From Plut-88900 sp963668115 (lineage in GTDB: Bacteria > Chloroflexota > Dehalococcoidia > Plut-88900), in the NCBI GenBank assembly GCA_963668115.1, contig OY764147.1, positions 2,790,001-2,854,000 on the forward strand: a stretch of DNA of 64,000 bases. The letters are read 5' to 3'. The notes under the pieces were generated by a model, which saw nothing but the letters and a program-made list of their open reading frames with translations, did not search any database and had not been told where the DNA came from. Numbering within the stretch: position 1 is the stretch's first letter; the number at the start of each line of letters is the position of its first letter. Position numbers and translations under genes: made by a program. Below are positions 8,768-17,134 of this stretch, piece by piece.

Positions 8768-9958
8768 TTAGAGTTCGGCGGGAGGGGTTGGGGGCGGCGC
8801 TATGGGGGCCGATGGCACGTAACCCACCATCTCGACGAAGCCCTTGCCGGAGATGGGAGACCCGCTTCTATTCCCCAACGCCGCAACCGCACCTTCCCAA
8901 TAGATCACGGGGATGAACTCGCTGATGTGGAATTCGGAAGACCGGATTACTGGGGTGAGGGCGAGGTTAAGGTCCAGAGAGTGAATGCGGAGGTCCCAGC
9001 CCATGGGGTATACGCCACCGGTGTCGGGGCTGATCCAGGAGCCGGTGGGCAGCAGAGAGATGTCGTCGGCGGGGAGGTGTAGGGGATCTGAGTCGGGGGG
9101 GACAAAGGTGCCGTAGGTGGCGATGTGCGATCGGTCTTCTTGGTCCCAGACGACCGAGACCATAAGGTCGGAGCCGTCATCCAGGTTGAGGCTGAGCCAG
9201 TCCCAGCCTATGGGCGCTATGCTGAAGTTGCCCCACTGGTGGTCGAACCAGGTGGTCCCGGTGACCGAATGGGAATCTCCAGATATGGACACTATGCCGG
9301 TGGTCTCGAGGTCGGTGCGAGAGTAGTAGAAAGTCTTACCAGCCACGCCGAGGTCGACGAAGCCGGTGCCGTCGTGGAGGACTGCGGGCTTTCGGGAGTT
9401 GGCATCGAGCTCCATGTCGTAATCACCGATCTGGAAGGAGAGCTTATAGGCCTGGCCGTCGCCGCTCATGTGCCAGCCGGCTATGGTGATGTCGAACTCG
9501 CCGGAGGTGGTCTGGAGGACGGGAAGGTCGGGTTGCTCCGCGGCGAGGTGGAGGCCCTTTTCGTGGTCGGCCCAGGAGAGATGAGCAATGCGAGGGGTAA
9601 AGCCATCTTCGAGGACCGACTGGAAGGTCACAAAGTGAAAACTGAATTCCCTACTATCTTCCGTCGCGACGTGGCCGTTGAAGTACCACCACTCCAGGGG
9701 TGCGGCGTGAATGCCCTCGTCGTGGGGGAGTTGTACAACGCCGTCGGGCCAGGGGGTGGAGGTGGGCAAGGGAGAAGGTTCTGGGGTGAAGGTTGGAGAG
9801 GGAGTGGGGAGGGTCTGTTCCGGGATTGGCGTGGGCAAGGGAGTTGCGGTGGGGGTCGGAGGTGGAGCAGGGTCACCACCACAGGAGGCCAGCAGGCTTA
9901 AAAGAAGGGCCAACGCCAGCAGGGCTGGGAGTAGGAATGGGGGGCGCAACGGCAGCAT
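8768..9958 (-). CDS. AttH/CrtC-like lipoprotein (lipocalin-like)
   Basis: About 396 aa. The N-terminus is a lipoprotein signal with lipobox LLASC, then a Pro/Thr linker (about 30-75), then a domain like the hydroxyneurosporene synthase / AttH family: EWWYFNGHV near the start and TTWFDHQWGNF plus GWDWLSLNLDDGS in the second half. These are double-lipocalin proteins of ill-defined function, some linked to carotenoid 1,2-hydration. I choose the ATG at 9958 because the signal peptide begins there; a longer open frame to 10063 would overlap the upstream metalloprotease gene. Surface-anchored by inference. Confidence 0.85.
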   Translation of the reverse strand: MLPLRPPFLLPALLALALLLSLLASCGGDPAPPPTPTATPLPTPIPEQTLPTPSPTFTPEPSPLPTSTPWPDGVVQLPHDEGIHAAPLEWWYFNGHVATEDSREFSFHFVTFQSVLEDGFTPRIAHLSWADHEKGLHLAAEQPDLPVLQTTSGEFDITIAGWHMSGDGQAYKLSFQIGDYDMELDANSRKPAVLHDGTGFVDLGVAGKTFYYSRTDLETTGIVSISGDSHSVTGTTWFDHQWGNFSIAPIGWDWLSLNLDDGSDLMVSVVWDQEDRSHIATYGTFVPPDSDPLHLPADDISLLPTGSWISPDTGGVYPMGWDLRIHSLDLNLALTPVIRSSEFHISEFIPVIYWEGAVAALGNRSGSPISGKGFVEMVGYVPSAPIAPPPTPPAEL

Positions 9959-10007
9959 AGCTATGTGAATTATGCCACAGCTTCGGCCAACCATTCGCCG
10001 TCGAGGG

Positions 10008-10799
10008 TCAGAGGGGAAGGACGGATCCGTGTTCTCGGAGGAGCTTGCGGCGCTGTTTTGCATCGGGGAGAGCTCGGGTCACTACGTCCCAGAATTTGGG
10101 GGAGTGGCCCATGACCTTCAGATGGGCAAGCTCATGGACTACGACGTATTCGATAACGTCGGGAGGGAGCATCATGTTGCGCCAGCTGAAGCGCAGCGTG
10201 CCGTCCGAGGAGCAGCTTCCCCAACGGCTGCGCTGGTTGCCTATCAAAACTCGAAACTTCTTCTTCAGGCCCATCCGGGCCCACCAATCATCGACCAAAG
10301 AAGGAATAAGCTCCTGGGCCCGGGCGCGGTACCAGGCGGCGAAGGCTTGGTGGATGCCGTCCAGCCGGTCGGTGCTCAGCAGAGTGGGGCGCACCGAAAG
10401 GTAAAACTTACCGTCCTGGAGGGAGACCAAAGTAGAAGAAGTCATTCCTTCCTCGACGAACATCCCGACATCGCGGCCGAGGTAGGGGAGGGAGTCGCCG
10501 GTGACGAAGGTTAAGGGTTGCTCCGCATAGGGGGACTCGGCCATCAGCTTGAGGATCTGCGGGGCCCGACGGAGCACGATGGAGCGTACCAGTGCGTAGG
10601 AAGCCCGCGCCGGGGCGGAGACCACGAGGCCATCGGGGGTTAGGGCGAACTCAATGGTCTTCTTACGCCGGGTACTGCGGCGGATGTGGTATTCGATGGT
10701 CTTGCCGTTGAAGGAGACCTGGTCGTGGGTCTTTTGGAGTCGGGGGGTGGGGGGTGGTCTATGGGATGGAGCGGTCAAGGCTGAGGGCTGGCATTCCAA
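10008..10799 (-). CDS. YgjP-type M48-like metallopeptidase
   Basis: Protein of up to 263 aa of the YgjP/DUF45 family. The zinc site is HELAHLKVMGHSPKFW near the C-terminus: two His of HExxH plus a third His eight residues later. The conserved SRWGSCSSDGTLRFSWR segment sits just before it, exactly as in this family. The N-terminal 25 residues are Pro-rich and may not be translated. The ATG at 10799 overlaps the end of the antitoxin-like gene by 25 bases, so translation may be coupled. Family members are thought to be soluble processing proteases; substrate unknown. Confidence 0.88.
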   Translation of the reverse strand: MECQPSALTAPSHRPPPTPRLQKTHDQVSFNGKTIEYHIRRSTRRKKTIEFALTPDGLVVSAPARASYALVRSIVLRRAPQILKLMAESPYAEQPLTFVTGDSLPYLGRDVGMFVEEGMTSSTLVSLQDGKFYLSVRPTLLSTDRLDGIHQAFAAWYRARAQELIPSLVDDWWARMGLKKKFRVLIGNQRSRWGSCSSDGTLRFSWRNMMLPPDVIEYVVVHELAHLKVMGHSPKFWDVVTRALPDAKQRRKLLREHGSVLPL

Positions 10800-10999
10800 G
10801 GGACGCCGGTCGAGAACAGGTCTCCCTTAACCGTCACTTTGTGGTGCAGGCTGCCGATAAGGTCTGCATGGGGACCCCGGAAGGGCAGGACACGGGCCAC
10901 GGGCTTGCCGCGGACCGTGATTACTAGTCCGTCGGGGTCCAGTCCATCCAGCAGGGTCAGGCATTGCTTCTTGAATTCGGTGGCCTCGATGGATTGCAT
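10775..10999 (-). CDS. Phd/YefM-type antitoxin
   Basis: About 74 aa. It begins MQSIEATEFKKQCLTLLDGL and continues VITVRGKPVARVLPF, the typical Phd/YefM N-terminal DNA-binding fold. I start at the ATG at 10999; upstream lies a likely -10 box (TATACT on the minus strand near 11024-11030), so a longer frame to 11056 is probably promoter. The C-terminal toxin-binding tail is short. No toxin of RelE, Doc or PIN type is next to it; the following gene is the YgjP metallopeptidase. It is therefore an orphan antitoxin or a plain autoregulator. Confidence 0.75.
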   Translation of the reverse strand: MQSIEATEFKKQCLTLLDGLDPDGLVITVRGKPVARVLPFRGPHADLIGSLHHKVTVKGDLFSTGVPWNASPQP

Positions 11000-11068
11000 C
11001 TCGCTCAACTCTACAGTAGCCACAGTATATGACCATTCACCGCACTCGACGACCATTTCGGCAATGGC

Positions 11069-12223
11069 TTAGTTCCCGGTCAGGACCCGGTAGCCGAAGT
11101 TCTCGGGGGTCCTCTCGGGGACGGGGAGGACTTCGACGACGGCCCGGGAGAGCCCGACAACCTCGCCGTCTTCGTCGAAGCTGTAGTTGTCGCCGATGGC
11201 GCCGCTCCAGGTTAGGCCGTAGAGGCAATCCCGGAAGCCGTCGGCGTCCTGGTCATCGCCGGTCTGCCTGAGGCACTCGGCGGCGATGTAAACGTTGTCG
11301 TAGGCGGAGCCTAGGTGCCAGGGAAGGGTTATGTATTGATAGCGCTCCCGAAAGTTAGCGAGAACTTCCTGGGACTTTGCATTGGTGGGGTCGGGGGCGG
11401 CAGTGATGGCCTTCATGCCGGTGGCGGCGTCCCCGGCGATCTCCTGGGCGGTGGTCCCGACGCTGACGGTCTCGCCGTAGATGGGGCCTTCGTAGCCGAG
11501 CTCCCGGACCTGCTTGATGATGTTGCCGGCAGCGGTCTCCGACTGGGGTGCAATGTGGAGGGCGTCGGGGCTGGAGGCGAGGAGCGAGGTCAGGTGGGGC
11601 GTGAAGTCGGTGGTATTCGTGTCGTAGGTCTCGGAGGCGGCGACCCGGCCACCATTTTTTTCGAACTGGGCGACGGAGGTGCGGGTCACGGCCTCGGCGT
11701 AAGGGGTGTCCTCGGTGATGGTAGCGAGGCGGCGTATGCCGTCGGCCCAGAGGGTGTTGCCGGTGTTGATGCCGACCTCAATGTCGCTGATCTGGGTGCG
11801 GAAGATGTAGTCGCCGGCGTGGGCGATATCGGGGTTGCTGGCGAGGCCCGAGAAAAGGACCACGCCGTCGGCCTCGGCGAGGGGCGCGACCCCGAGCATG
11901 GCGCCGCTGCAGGAGGGCCCGAGGATGATCTTGATGTCCTCGTCGTCGGTGAGCTTGTTGTAGGCGAGCTCTGCGTCGTCGGCGTTGCACATGGAGTCCT
12001 CGACGACAAGCTCCAGTATGCGGCCGTCGATGCCGCCGGCAGCGTTGATCTCGTCGAGGGCCATCTGCTTGGACTGCCAGGCGACAGTGCCATAGGTCTC
12101 GCCGGCGCCGGTGAGGGACTCCATGACGCCGATGCGGTAGGGGTCGGGTTCGCCGGCGCAGGCGAGGATTGCCAGTAGAGCGAAGAGGGTGGGGAGGGGG
12201 AGGGTTTTGATGGATTTAATCAG
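11069..12223 (-). CDS. LivK-like ABC substrate-binding lipoprotein with non-canonical start
   Basis: Type 1 periplasmic binding fold of the branched-chain amino-acid/amide family: MALDEINAAGGIDGR, then LGPSCSGAMLGVAPLAE, and FSGLASNPDIA. The first ATG in frame (12124) falls inside the mature domain and removes the signal peptide. Reading upstream in the same frame gives a clear lipoprotein leader: Lys-rich start, hydrophobic core LFALLAILAC, lipid-modified Cys, then GEPDPYRIGV. No ATG, GTG or TTG precedes that leader in frame; the nearest candidates are CTG at 12223 or ATT at 12220. I therefore extend the gene to 12223, giving about 384 aa. No permease or ATPase genes are nearby. Confidence 0.75.
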   Translation of the reverse strand: MIKSIKTLPLPTLFALLAILACAGEPDPYRIGVMESLTGAGETYGTVAWQSKQMALDEINAAGGIDGRILELVVEDSMCNADDAELAYNKLTDDEDIKIILGPSCSGAMLGVAPLAEADGVVLFSGLASNPDIAHAGDYIFRTQISDIEVGINTGNTLWADGIRRLATITEDTPYAEAVTRTSVAQFEKNGGRVAASETYDTNTTDFTPHLTSLLASSPDALHIAPQSETAAGNIIKQVRELGYEGPIYGETVSVGTTAQEIAGDAATGMKAITAAPDPTNAKSQEVLANFRERYQYITLPWHLGSAYDNVYIAAECLRQTGDDQDADGFRDCLYGLTWSGAIGDNYSFDEDGEVVGLSRAVVEVLPVPERTPENFGYRVLTGN

Positions 12224-12286
12224 GGTTTGTTCTTGTTTGATTGTTTTTGGGGAATTTTTTTGGATGGGGGGTAGGGGGCAACAATA

Positions 12287-13366
12287 CTAATCCCGGAACC
12301 GATTTAGAGCCTTCAATAATCGCATTGTAGCATCAAAGTCGAGTGAGTCACCTTCGTACTCACACCTGTAAATGCCCTGTAGGTTGGATGGCAACTCTAC
12401 GCGGCGGTCTGTAAGCAACACTACTTTCTCGTCGTACAAGACAAAGGCTGCGCCGATCTCAGTGAGTACATTTTGGTTGATAGTAAAACGAGTCTTCCCT
12501 TCACCATCCGTAAACTGTTCATCCGCCGATACATTTATAACCCCTGCTTGTGAACGCCTCAAAGCATCGAGGATTTTTCGTGGCACTGGTACAGCTGTTG
12601 TTTCTTCCTCTTCTGCGACAACTGGCTCATAACGCCCGTAAGTCAAGATCTCCTTGACTTGATCAAGGATTTTCTGGTTCCGCCCATGTCCAACGAAAAC
12701 CTGCTTTATCTCACTTGGTTCATAACCATTGCCAGTAGGATGGGTGATGTCCTCTCCTTCTTCCTGATCACCAATTGAATCAATCTCCTGAGGCTCCTGA
12801 GTTTCTGGGACACTATGTACCAGTGGAATCCCATCTATTGGGCCTGTAACTAATTCGCGGGCTACCTCTAAATCCACCTCAAATCTTGTAGGCATTCCGT
12901 GCCGACCGATGATAAGTGAACCCACATGTGCCCCCTGAAGCAAATAAAAGAAGCAAACGACCATGCGATTCAGGGTGTTTTCGTTTTCACTACCAACTTC
13001 TGTTCGATAGTAGTCTAGCCAGCGAGCTACTACGTCCGCTGAGGTCATCGTCTCGATGCCGTTATGTGCAGCCCACTCCAATGTTCCTTGGTAGGGCAAA
13101 TGCTTGAAAATGACTGATCGAAGCAATCCAATTTTGCTGTTTTCGTCTGCCATTGCATAAGACCGCCCATCGGCAGTTAGCGTGATTTTGTCGCCCTCAC
13201 GTTGAACTATTCCCCAAGATGTGAGAGCCGAAATCTTGCGGCCGTCTGTGGCAGGCTTCCCCAAAATTCCTTCACATTCCTTTACGGTTGCTCCCGCCGG
13301 TTTGGTTCTCAAATAAGCGGCCCAGCGATCAACGTCTTTGGTGTCTATCATTATCGGCAGTGCCAT
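12287..13366 (-). CDS. CAP12/PCTIR-type TIR-domain effector-like protein
   Basis: Protein of 359 aa. Residues about 222-355 match the TIR-like domain of CD-NTase-associated and Pycsar effectors: KQVFVGHGRN at the first strand, a kinase-like helix, VPRKILDALRRSQAGVINVSADE, and the terminal LPSNLQGIYRCEY element. Such domains cleave NAD+ on sensing a cyclic nucleotide or other cue during phage defence. Residues about 1-165 look like winged-helix repeats, possibly DUF5343-like; an acidic linker (about 185-215) joins the halves. No cyclase gene adjoins it. The gene and its upstream 290 bases are clearly AT-richer than the surroundings, and it abuts a tRNA gene, both signs of transfer. The NADase role is inferred. 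Confidence 0.75.
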   Translation of the reverse strand: MALPIMIDTKDVDRWAAYLRTKPAGATVKECEGILGKPATDGRKISALTSWGIVQREGDKITLTADGRSYAMADENSKIGLLRSVIFKHLPYQGTLEWAAHNGIETMTSADVVARWLDYYRTEVGSENENTLNRMVVCFFYLLQGAHVGSLIIGRHGMPTRFEVDLEVARELVTGPIDGIPLVHSVPETQEPQEIDSIGDQEEGEDITHPTGNGYEPSEIKQVFVGHGRNQKILDQVKEILTYGRYEPVVAEEEETTAVPVPRKILDALRRSQAGVINVSADEQFTDGEGKTRFTINQNVLTEIGAAFVLYDEKVVLLTDRRVELPSNLQGIYRCEYEGDSLDFDATMRLLKALNRFRD

Positions 13367-13652
13367 GATGTGCCTCCAGCTGTGTATTCAGTGCTATTAC
13401 TCCAAATACACCATTGACAATTTTTGTTCTATTTTATAGCCAGCTTAGCGAAAAGTCAAATTGTAGCCAGCCAAAGCCAACAACACCACAGATGTGATGC
13501 AAGTGCATATTCTGCATTTCTTAGAGTGTTACATATGGCTTAATGGTGGACGACATCCTTCTCTCAACACTAATCGTTGTGACCGCCGCATCCCGATGGG
13601 GCTTTGATTGCCGCGCGGCTATACTTCAGGTTTCCGAGACAAGCAAGATGAT

Positions 13653-13728
13653 TGGTGGCAACGGCTGGATTCGAACCAGCGACCTAAGCCTTATGAAGAC
13701 CCCGCTCTAACCACTGAGCTACGTTGCC
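13653..13728 (-). tRNA. tRNA-Met (CAT anticodon)
   Basis: Complete 76-base cloverleaf on the minus strand: acceptor GGCAACG paired with CGTTGCC, D arm GCTC/GAGC, anticodon loop TTCATAA, T arm CTGGTTCGAATCCAG, encoded CCA end. The CAT anticodon means elongator Met or, if the C is lysidine-modified, Ile; sequence alone does not settle this. Its 3' end points at the AT-rich TIR-domain gene, the usual geometry for insertion at a tRNA. The AT-rich gap at 13367-13652 shows no gene. Confidence 0.95.
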
Positions 13729-13889
13729 GGGAGGTGCGGTCGGGTGCAAATTTAGCATCGGGGTGTCGGGGAGTCAATTGGGAATGGGGGATTCATCCTT
13801 ACTCCGGCCCTCTTCCGTCGAAGGAGAGGGGGCATGATACCCCTTAGACCGTGCTTAGGATGAGCGGAATGCCCCACCCCTTAGGATGG

Positions 13890-13911
13890 ATTCCGGCTCG
13901 GGGGCCGGAAT
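13890..13911. repeat. intergenic hairpin repeat, copy 1
   Basis: Arms ATTCCGGC and GCCGGAAT, followed by GACGG. First of a dispersed family in this window defined by GGATTC, a GC-rich palindrome, then GGAATGAC. It lies at the 3' end of the DinB-like gene. Confidence 0.7.
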
Positions 13912-13920
13912 GACGGAGGG

Positions 13921-14406
13921 TTAGGGATTCTGGGCGTTGTAGAGCTGGATGGTGAGTTCCATGTGGCCGACGTGCTGGGAGAGTTCGTCGATGGTGTGGA
14001 CGAGGGCCCAGCGGTTGAGTTGCGGGCCGAGGGTGTCGACGGCGCTCTGCTGGGTGAGGGTGGCAGGGTCGAGGTTGGCGAGGATTTCTCTGGAGATGGA
14101 GCGGGTCTCGGAGATTACGTCGGCGAGGGGGCGGCTCGTGCCCCAAAAGCTGAGGTTGCCGTCGGAGTCGACTCGTGCGACGAACTCGGTGTCCCGCCGC
14201 CGGCCTACGTCGTTGCCCGTGAGGCCCTGCTGGACCCACCATCGGACGACGCCGCACATATGGGCGCAGAGCGCGGCTACGGAGTTGGTGTCGGCGTCCA
14301 GGGGTTGCCAGTTGAGGGCGTCTGTTGACAGGGACGCGGCATGGGAGTCGGCTTTTCCGAGGAGCATGTCTATGAAGTCTGAGTAGCCTTGGATTTCGGG
14401 GTGCAT
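13921..14406 (-). CDS. DinB/DUF664-like protein
   Basis: Protein of 161 aa with the four-helix DinB fold. Candidate metal-binding histidines lie in ALCAHMCGVVRWW (about 46-58) and in VHTIDELSQHVGHMEL near the C-terminus, the H-x3-H-type spacing of the DinB/YfiT superfamily. Relatives include thiol S-transferases that use bacillithiol or mycothiol, but the specific activity here cannot be told. Good ribosome site (GGAGG) before ATG. It stands alone between hairpin repeats. Confidence 0.75.
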   Translation of the reverse strand: MHPEIQGYSDFIDMLLGKADSHAASLSTDALNWQPLDADTNSVAALCAHMCGVVRWWVQQGLTGNDVGRRRDTEFVARVDSDGNLSFWGTSRPLADVISETRSISREILANLDPATLTQQSAVDTLGPQLNRWALVHTIDELSQHVGHMELTIQLYNAQNP

Positions 14407-14484
14407 GAGGTTACCTCCAGGGGGGTTGTGTTTGTCTGACGGGATTTTACTACTCGTGTTTCATCCCCTCCCCGCCACCCCTGG

Positions 14485-14504
14485 ATTCCCGACTCCTCGG
14501 GAAT
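14485..14504. repeat. intergenic hairpin repeat, copy 2
   Basis: Arms ATTCCCGA and TCGGGAAT with a four-base loop, then GACGAC. Same family as the copy at 13890; lies between the DinB-like and surE genes. Confidence 0.7.
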
Positions 14505-14550
14505 GACGACAAATGAAGCACAATTCCGGGAATATGACGGATGACAGGGG

Positions 14551-15339
14551 TTAGCCCTTGAGGCCGTTGCGGAGGTCATGGAATATGTTGTCGGTGAGGC
14601 CGGTCAGGTTGGGGAGGGAAGCGTGGGCGGTGACGTCGTTGTGTAGGGGGGTGATGGAGATGAGGTCGTTTTCTGCGGCCCAGATGTCGGTGCCGGGCTG
14701 GGATGTCCAGTTGGGACGGGAGCGGTTGATCCAGTAGTAGAGGCGTCGGGGGTCATTGCCTTCATCGACGACCTCGGTGTAGGAGCCGTCGGCGAGTCGG
14801 GTGACCCGGAGACCCTTGAGCTGGGAGAGGGGCTTGTTGGGGACGTTGATGTTGATGAGGGCTCGGGGCGGGAAGAGGCCGTCCCGGGCCTTAAGGGCGA
14901 GGAGATAGGCGACTCGGGCGGCGGGTTCGAAGTGGACGTCATATAGGGCGGTGACGGAGACGGCCATGGATGGAATGCCGCGGAAGAAGCCGTGGAAGGC
15001 GGCCCCGACGGTCCCGGAGACAAAGACATCGTTGCCCATGTTGGAGCCAGTATTGATGCCGGAGACCAGGAGATCGATGGGGTCTTTGACGAGCTTTTCG
15101 GTGGCGAGGATGACGCTGTCGCCGGGGGTGCCCTCGACGGCGTAGGACTTGATGCCGTCGCGGTTGAAGATGGTCGGGGCCATGCGGACGGCGTGGTGTA
15201 GGGTGACGGAACTGCCGACGCCGCTCTGCTGCCTGTCGGGGGCGACGACTACGACTTCGCCGATCTTCTTGAGGCTCTCGGCGAGGGCCCAGAGGCCGGG
15301 GGAAGAGATGCCGTCGTCGTTGGTTACGAGGATTTTCAT
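14551..15339 (-). CDS. surE: 5'/3'-nucleotidase SurE
   Basis: Protein of 262 aa that dephosphorylates nucleoside monophosphates. The N-terminus MKILVTNDDGISSPGL carries the paired Asp metal ligands (residues 8-9) and the segment SGINTGSNMGNDVFVSGTVGAA has the conserved Asn. I start at ATG 15339; a longer frame exists to 15417 but adds no family sequence and runs into a palindrome. Length and motif order are normal for the family. It lies downstream of panC on the same strand, separated by a short gap with an operator-like palindrome. Confidence 0.93.
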   Translation of the reverse strand: MKILVTNDDGISSPGLWALAESLKKIGEVVVVAPDRQQSGVGSSVTLHHAVRMAPTIFNRDGIKSYAVEGTPGDSVILATEKLVKDPIDLLVSGINTGSNMGNDVFVSGTVGAAFHGFFRGIPSMAVSVTALYDVHFEPAARVAYLLALKARDGLFPPRALININVPNKPLSQLKGLRVTRLADGSYTEVVDEGNDPRRLYYWINRSRPNWTSQPGTDIWAAENDLISITPLHNDVTAHASLPNLTGLTDNIFHDLRNGLKG

Positions 15340-15398
15340 AAGTGGGGAGAGTTTAGCATAGTGGGAGATACAGGAGGCCCTACTGTCCTGTTCCCTAG

Positions 15399-15418
15399 CA
15401 TGGTATCGAGATACCATG
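15399..15418. promoter_or_regulatory. operator-like palindrome between panC and surE
   Basis: Two 9-base arms (CATGGTATC and GATACCATG) around a 2-base centre, 60 bases upstream of the surE ATG. No T tract follows, so it looks more like a repressor site than a terminator. Confidence 0.4.
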
Positions 15419-15430
15419 GAAGGGGGTGCG

Positions 15431-16294
15431 TTAGAGGGAGAGGGGGATGTTGTCTATGAGGCGGATGCTGCCGATTTGGACGGCGATGAGTGCGAGGGCG
15501 CCGGGCTGAACGGTCTGGAGGTTCTCGAGTGTGTCGGGGTGGGCGATTGTGGCGTAGTCCAGGCGGGCGAGGGGTTCGGAGTTGATGATGCGGGCCATCT
15601 CGGAGGTGATGTCGGGGCAGGAGAGGACACCTTCGTTGCAGAGCTGTTGGGCACGAGAGAGGGCTTTCCAGAGTATCGTGGCGGCTTCCCGCTCCTCCGA
15701 GTTCAGGTAGACGTTGCGACTGCTGATGGCAAGGCCGTCGGGCTCACGAACGGTAGTAACACCGACGACTTCGAGGGGGAAGTCGAGGTCCCGGGCCATT
15801 CGGCGGATTATGACGAGCTGCTGGGCGTCCTTCAGGCCGAAGTAGGCGCGGTCGGGCTGGACGATGTGGAAGAGCTTGGACACGACGGTGGCGACACCTA
15901 TGAAGTGACCGGGCCGCGATGCGCCTTCGTGTAGATTGGCGATGGGGCCGGGGTCGACCCTGGTGTCGGCGCCGGGGCGGTACATCTCCTCGGGGGTGGG
16001 GGTGAAGACGAGGCTGACGCCGGCTTCTTCGAGCATGCGCAGGTCTCGTCCCAGGTCTCGGGGGTAGGAGGTGAAGTCTTCGTCGGGGCCGAACTGGGTG
16101 GGGTTGACGAAAATGGAGGCGGCAACGGCGTCGTTCTCGGCGGAGGCGCGTTCTACGAGGGCCATGTGGCCGCGGTGGAGGAAGCCCATAGTGGGGACGA
16201 GGCCGAGGGAGCCGGGTGTCGAGGCCCGGGCGACCCGGAAGTCTGCGATGGTCTCCAGTACCTGCATGGGATACGGAGAGGGCAGGCTAGGCAT
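15431..16294 (-). CDS. panC: pantoate--beta-alanine ligase
   Basis: Makes pantothenate from pantoate and beta-alanine with ATP, in the CoA pathway. Nucleotidyltransferase motifs are present: PTMGFLHRGH (HIGH-type), FVNPTQFGPDEDF, and the ISSRNVYLN loop. The frame gives 287 aa; its ATG at 16294 overlaps the panB stop by 8 bases. An alternative ATG at 16267 (MQVLETIADF) is closer to typical starts and gives 278 aa. Directly downstream of panB, so translationally coupled. No panD or panE is in the window. Confidence 0.95.
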   Translation of the reverse strand: MPSLPSPYPMQVLETIADFRVARASTPGSLGLVPTMGFLHRGHMALVERASAENDAVAASIFVNPTQFGPDEDFTSYPRDLGRDLRMLEEAGVSLVFTPTPEEMYRPGADTRVDPGPIANLHEGASRPGHFIGVATVVSKLFHIVQPDRAYFGLKDAQQLVIIRRMARDLDFPLEVVGVTTVREPDGLAISSRNVYLNSEEREAATILWKALSRAQQLCNEGVLSCPDITSEMARIINSEPLARLDYATIAHPDTLENLQTVQPGALALIAVQIGSIRLIDNIPLSL

Positions 16295-17123
16295 ACTGCA
16301 TCAACTCGGACAGTACACTGGGGTCCATGTTGAAGCTCTGTTTTTCGGTGGGGAAGAGGGAGTGTTGAACGTCGTGGCGGTAGCGGGCAATGGCGTCGGC
16401 GGTGGCTGCGCCTATGGAGGCGTAGGTGCGGGCGTGGCGGGGGGTAAAGTCGGGGCAGGTGGCAAGGATGTCGTTGATGACCTGGACCTGGCCGTCGCAG
16501 TGGACGCCTGCGCCTATCCCAATGGTCGGGACGGAGACGCGCTCGGTGATGAGTCGGGCGAGGGGGGCGGGGACGCATTCGAGGACGATGGAGAATACGC
16601 CGGCGTCCTCGAGGGCCTTCGCGTCGCGGAGTAGCTGCGCGGCTTTCTCGGGGGTCTTGCCCTGGATGCGGTATCCGCCGAGCTGGTTCACCGACTGAGG
16701 GGTGAGCCCGATATGGCCCATGACGGGGATCCCGCTATCGACGATGTGGCGCACAGTATCGGCGACCGAGACCCCACCCTCCAGCTTGACGGCCTGGGCG
16801 CCGCCCTCCTGGAGGAGTCGGGCGGAGTTCTTGAGGGCTTCGTCGTTGCCGCAGCGATAGCTCATAAAGGGAAGGTCGGAGACGATGAGGGAGCGTTTGG
16901 CGCCCCGGGCCACGGCCCTTGTGTGGTGAACCATGTCGTCCATGGTGACATAGATGGTGGACTCGTAGCCGAGGACTACCATACCCAGGCTGTCGCCGAC
17001 GAGGATTATGGGAATGCCGAGCTCATCAAGGGCCCTGGCGGTCGGGTAGTCGTAGGCGGTGAGCATGGGGATCTTCTCGCCGTCCCGTTTCATCTTGATT
17101 ATGGACGCAGTGGTCTTGCGCAT
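16287..17123 (-). CDS. panB: 3-methyl-2-oxobutanoate hydroxymethyltransferase
   Basis: 278 aa. Transfers a hydroxymethyl group from methylene-tetrahydrofolate to ketoisovalerate, the first committed pantothenate step. Diagnostic segments: MLTAYDYPTARALDE near the N-terminus, VGDSLGMVVLGY with the metal-binding Asp, MGHIGLTPQSVNQLGGY, and the catalytic Glu in IVLECVPAPLA. Full-length and well conserved. ATG preceded by AAGGAG. It lies 11 bases after the stop side of the P1 peptidase gene start region on the same strand, forming an apparent operon with panC. Confidence 0.95.
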   Translation of the reverse strand: MRKTTASIIKMKRDGEKIPMLTAYDYPTARALDELGIPIILVGDSLGMVVLGYESTIYVTMDDMVHHTRAVARGAKRSLIVSDLPFMSYRCGNDEALKNSARLLQEGGAQAVKLEGGVSVADTVRHIVDSGIPVMGHIGLTPQSVNQLGGYRIQGKTPEKAAQLLRDAKALEDAGVFSIVLECVPAPLARLITERVSVPTIGIGAGVHCDGQVQVINDILATCPDFTPRHARTYASIGAATADAIARYRHDVQHSLFPTEKQSFNMDPSVLSELMQYA

Positions 17124-17134
17124 TGTGAGTCTCC

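Noticed and set aside
13653..13728. Attachment-site direct repeat of the tRNA 3' end on the far side of the TIR gene.
   Set aside because: I looked near 12220-12290 and found only a six-base match, which is chance level.
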